Below, one piece after another: positions 62,292-64,000 of a DNA stretch of 64,000 bases (position 1 is the first letter of the stretch; each line of letters opens with the position of its first letter). Source of the DNA: Warburgia ugandensis (Eukaryota; Streptophyta; Magnoliopsida; Canellales; Canellaceae); assembly GCA_035236585.1 (NCBI GenBank), contig CP141134.1:20638414-20702413 (forward strand), read 5' to 3'. A model generated the notes under the pieces. The model ran no database searches and had not been told where the DNA came from. It saw only the letters and a program-made list of their open reading frames with translations. A program made the translations under genes and the position numbers.

Positions 62292-64000
62292 TTTATATAT
62301 GCATTGCTTGTATGTTTTGAAACAAGTTGCATAAATTGCATGATTTATGATGATTGAGATCTAGATTATATGTAAATCTCTTTTTCAAGCTAATGAGCCT
62401 AGTAGGAACTATGCTAAGAGGTTATTTGTGTATAGGGTTGGCCTTCTGATCTCTAACCACCAAAGGTGGTAGGTATCATTGCCCAAAGTGGCACTAATCC
62501 CTTCCTTGACTACTATGGTAATGGGATGACCACTTGAGGGTTCACGACACCCCTTTCGAGGACATATCCATAGTCATCATGGAGGCTATGGTGGGCTAGT
62601 CTCTGGATATCAGAAACACACGATTTCAGATAGGTCTAGTTGTGAGCATAGTGGGCCCGATGATTTCAGTTTTGATATTGATATGCATATTGCATTGAGA
62701 TGGTCTTAGATGAGTACTCGTGACCAGTAAGCTTGATGTATTCGCCGACCAGTCAACTTGATGTGTTCATTGAGATACCCGCGTGCATTATATATATCAT
62801 AGGAATGAGATTCTATAATTTGGTTTGATGGACTACTACTTTAAAATTTTAGTAATCATTATTATTTTATGAATTTGTAAATCTTTATATTATTGAATTG
62901 TTGATTTTGACCAGTCGGCTTAATGTTGTTCGCCAAGATTCTAGCACATGGATGGATTGATTACTGCTTTAAGAAGTTAGTAATGTTCATATTGCTAATG
63001 ATTTACTTATTAATTGATTTTGTATGAAGTGTTATTACCTTGACATATAATTGTGCAAATGATTTATAACTAAATAACCATGTTTACATGAGATGATTGC
63101 ATGATTTTATGAAGAAGTTTTTTCTATAAATTCCATGGTCTAGAAATGTATAAATGAGTACATAATTTATGCATAAATACTCATAGTTACACAAAAAGGA
63201 ATTGCATGATTTTATTATCCCTCTTGAAATTACGCATCTTACATGCCGTGTTTTCAAATTAGTAGTATCAAGTCACCTACTGAATATGATGAATACTCAA
63301 CCAAATCTATTATTTTCATTCAAAGCAAGATTAGAAGGAGCTTCAGGGAGTTTTAGTACTACAGTCAAGTGAGAGAAGGTAAAGCTAAGTGAGAATGTAA
63401 TTGTTCCAGAACTAATACTGAGTAATCATTTAGTATTTAATGTAAATTGACTATAAGTGATTATTTATGACTTGGGCTATGATAAACAATCTTAGGAATG
63501 GTAATTATTCATTTTTATATTTTGTTCAAAATTTCCATGGCATGTTTCATTTATTGATGATGTTAAATCATTATCTATTTGTTGGAATTAAATAATGACA
63601 CTCGGGGTTTTCATGAATAAATTTCAAATGTAAAGAAATTTTTGTTGCATTTATTTCAAAAAAAATATTTTAAAAATAGAGATCGATCTCGCAAGTGAAA
63701 GCTTGTTATTTTAAAATTGCATTATAAAACCCGGGTTGTCACACCATACATGTAGTCCAAATTTGAAACTTAAAATCCTATTACAATGATGTTCGTTTAA
63801 TCTTAATCACTCCTTAATTACAAGCCAATTTCTTGTTCAATTGTTCCAACATTTACTCATGAACAAGTATGCTTGAAATCAAGGGAAAATCCTATGCAAA
63901 ACTAAGGCAACAACCAATGGAACTTAAGCAACCAAAGCTAGACAATCAAGAGGGTTGAAAGAGAATAAAGATGCAATGAAAGCTAAAGAACAAAACTAGA

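Larger units (their letters stand above)
58006..63743 (+). mobile_element. Solo LTR, family A1, split by an A2 LTR, TSD CCATA
   Basis: Flanked by CCATA at 58001-58005 and 63744-63748. It starts TCTAATGACCC (TG mutated to TC) and ends CCCGGGTTGTCACA. Excluding the nested A2 LTR and its extra 5 bases it is 3194 bp, similar to the 3073 bp sister copy. It is more degraded than that copy: it lacks most of the CpG-rich block and its acceptor-like CAG. Confidence 0.93.
57069..64000 (-). mobile_element. Athila-type LTR, minus strand, runs off the window
   Basis: Begins at the LTR 3' end: ACACATGAATCATTTGCA...TAGTGAGGTTGATGGCAC is the complement of the end of the 42372-50152 LTR. It continues through the AACTTTCCTAAA-rich stretch (57250-57450) also seen at 150-370. 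It is split by 58006-63743 and resumes at 63749, where ATACATGT...CAAATTTGAAAC parallels about 878-905 of copy A. The window ends inside it. No gene is present. Confidence 0.78.

Overview
The window looks like plant nuclear DNA from an intergenic, retrotransposon-saturated region. It is AT-rich with local CpG-rich islands and long microsatellites. I found no intact host gene, tRNA or rRNA. Almost every long open frame lies in an LTR, in simple-sequence repeat, or in decayed Ty3/gypsy gag-pol. The organism cannot be named from this. Athila-type and Del/Tekay-type LTR elements plus a CACTA terminus indicate a flowering plant with a fairly large genome.

Boundaries were set by TG...CA-type LTR ends plus 5-bp target-site duplications (TSDs) read directly. 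(1) 1-6238 is a scramble of Athila-type pieces: two minus-strand LTR fragments, a plus-strand integrase tail between them, and a minus-strand 3' UTR. (2) 6382-10413 is a minus-strand LTR of a Del-like family (A5) with several internal tandem duplications. (3) 10414-29734 is one complete but non-autonomous minus-strand Del/Tekay-like element (A4; TSD TTTGC) with two LTRs of about 3.9 kb, an initiator-Met tRNA primer site, a polypurine tract and remnant gag, protease and reverse transcriptase. Two solo LTRs are nested in it: A3 at 14767-19639 (TSD GCTCA) and A1 at 23618-26690 (TSD ATATT). (4) 29740-31652 is a diverged A4-like LTR fragment. (5) 31653-39468 is a plus-strand Athila-type element with gag deleted, a broken pol and a truncated right LTR. 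(6) 39990-40296 is the right end of a CACTA transposon. (7) 41382-54147 is a probable minus-strand LTR (A6) split by an Athila-type solo LTR at 42372-50152 (TSD TCATA), which itself holds A3 at 43794-48650 (TSD TTCTT). A6 is also split by A2 at 50571-53211 (TSD TCTAA). (8) 55631-64000 is an A5 fragment followed by an Athila-type LTR that runs off the window. That LTR carries A1 at 58006-63743 (TSD CCATA), which carries A2 at 59753-62291 (TSD TTTAT).

Nothing here works together as a gene system. The pattern is repeated insertion of elements with very long LTRs (2.5-4.9 kb), followed by LTR-LTR recombination that left solo LTRs, giving a readable relative chronology. The most interesting signals are inside the LTRs: a short hairpin at a similar distance from the 3' end in several otherwise dissimilar families, CpG-rich variable cores downstream of the TATA box, and a possible intron-like donor/acceptor pair conserved between two families.
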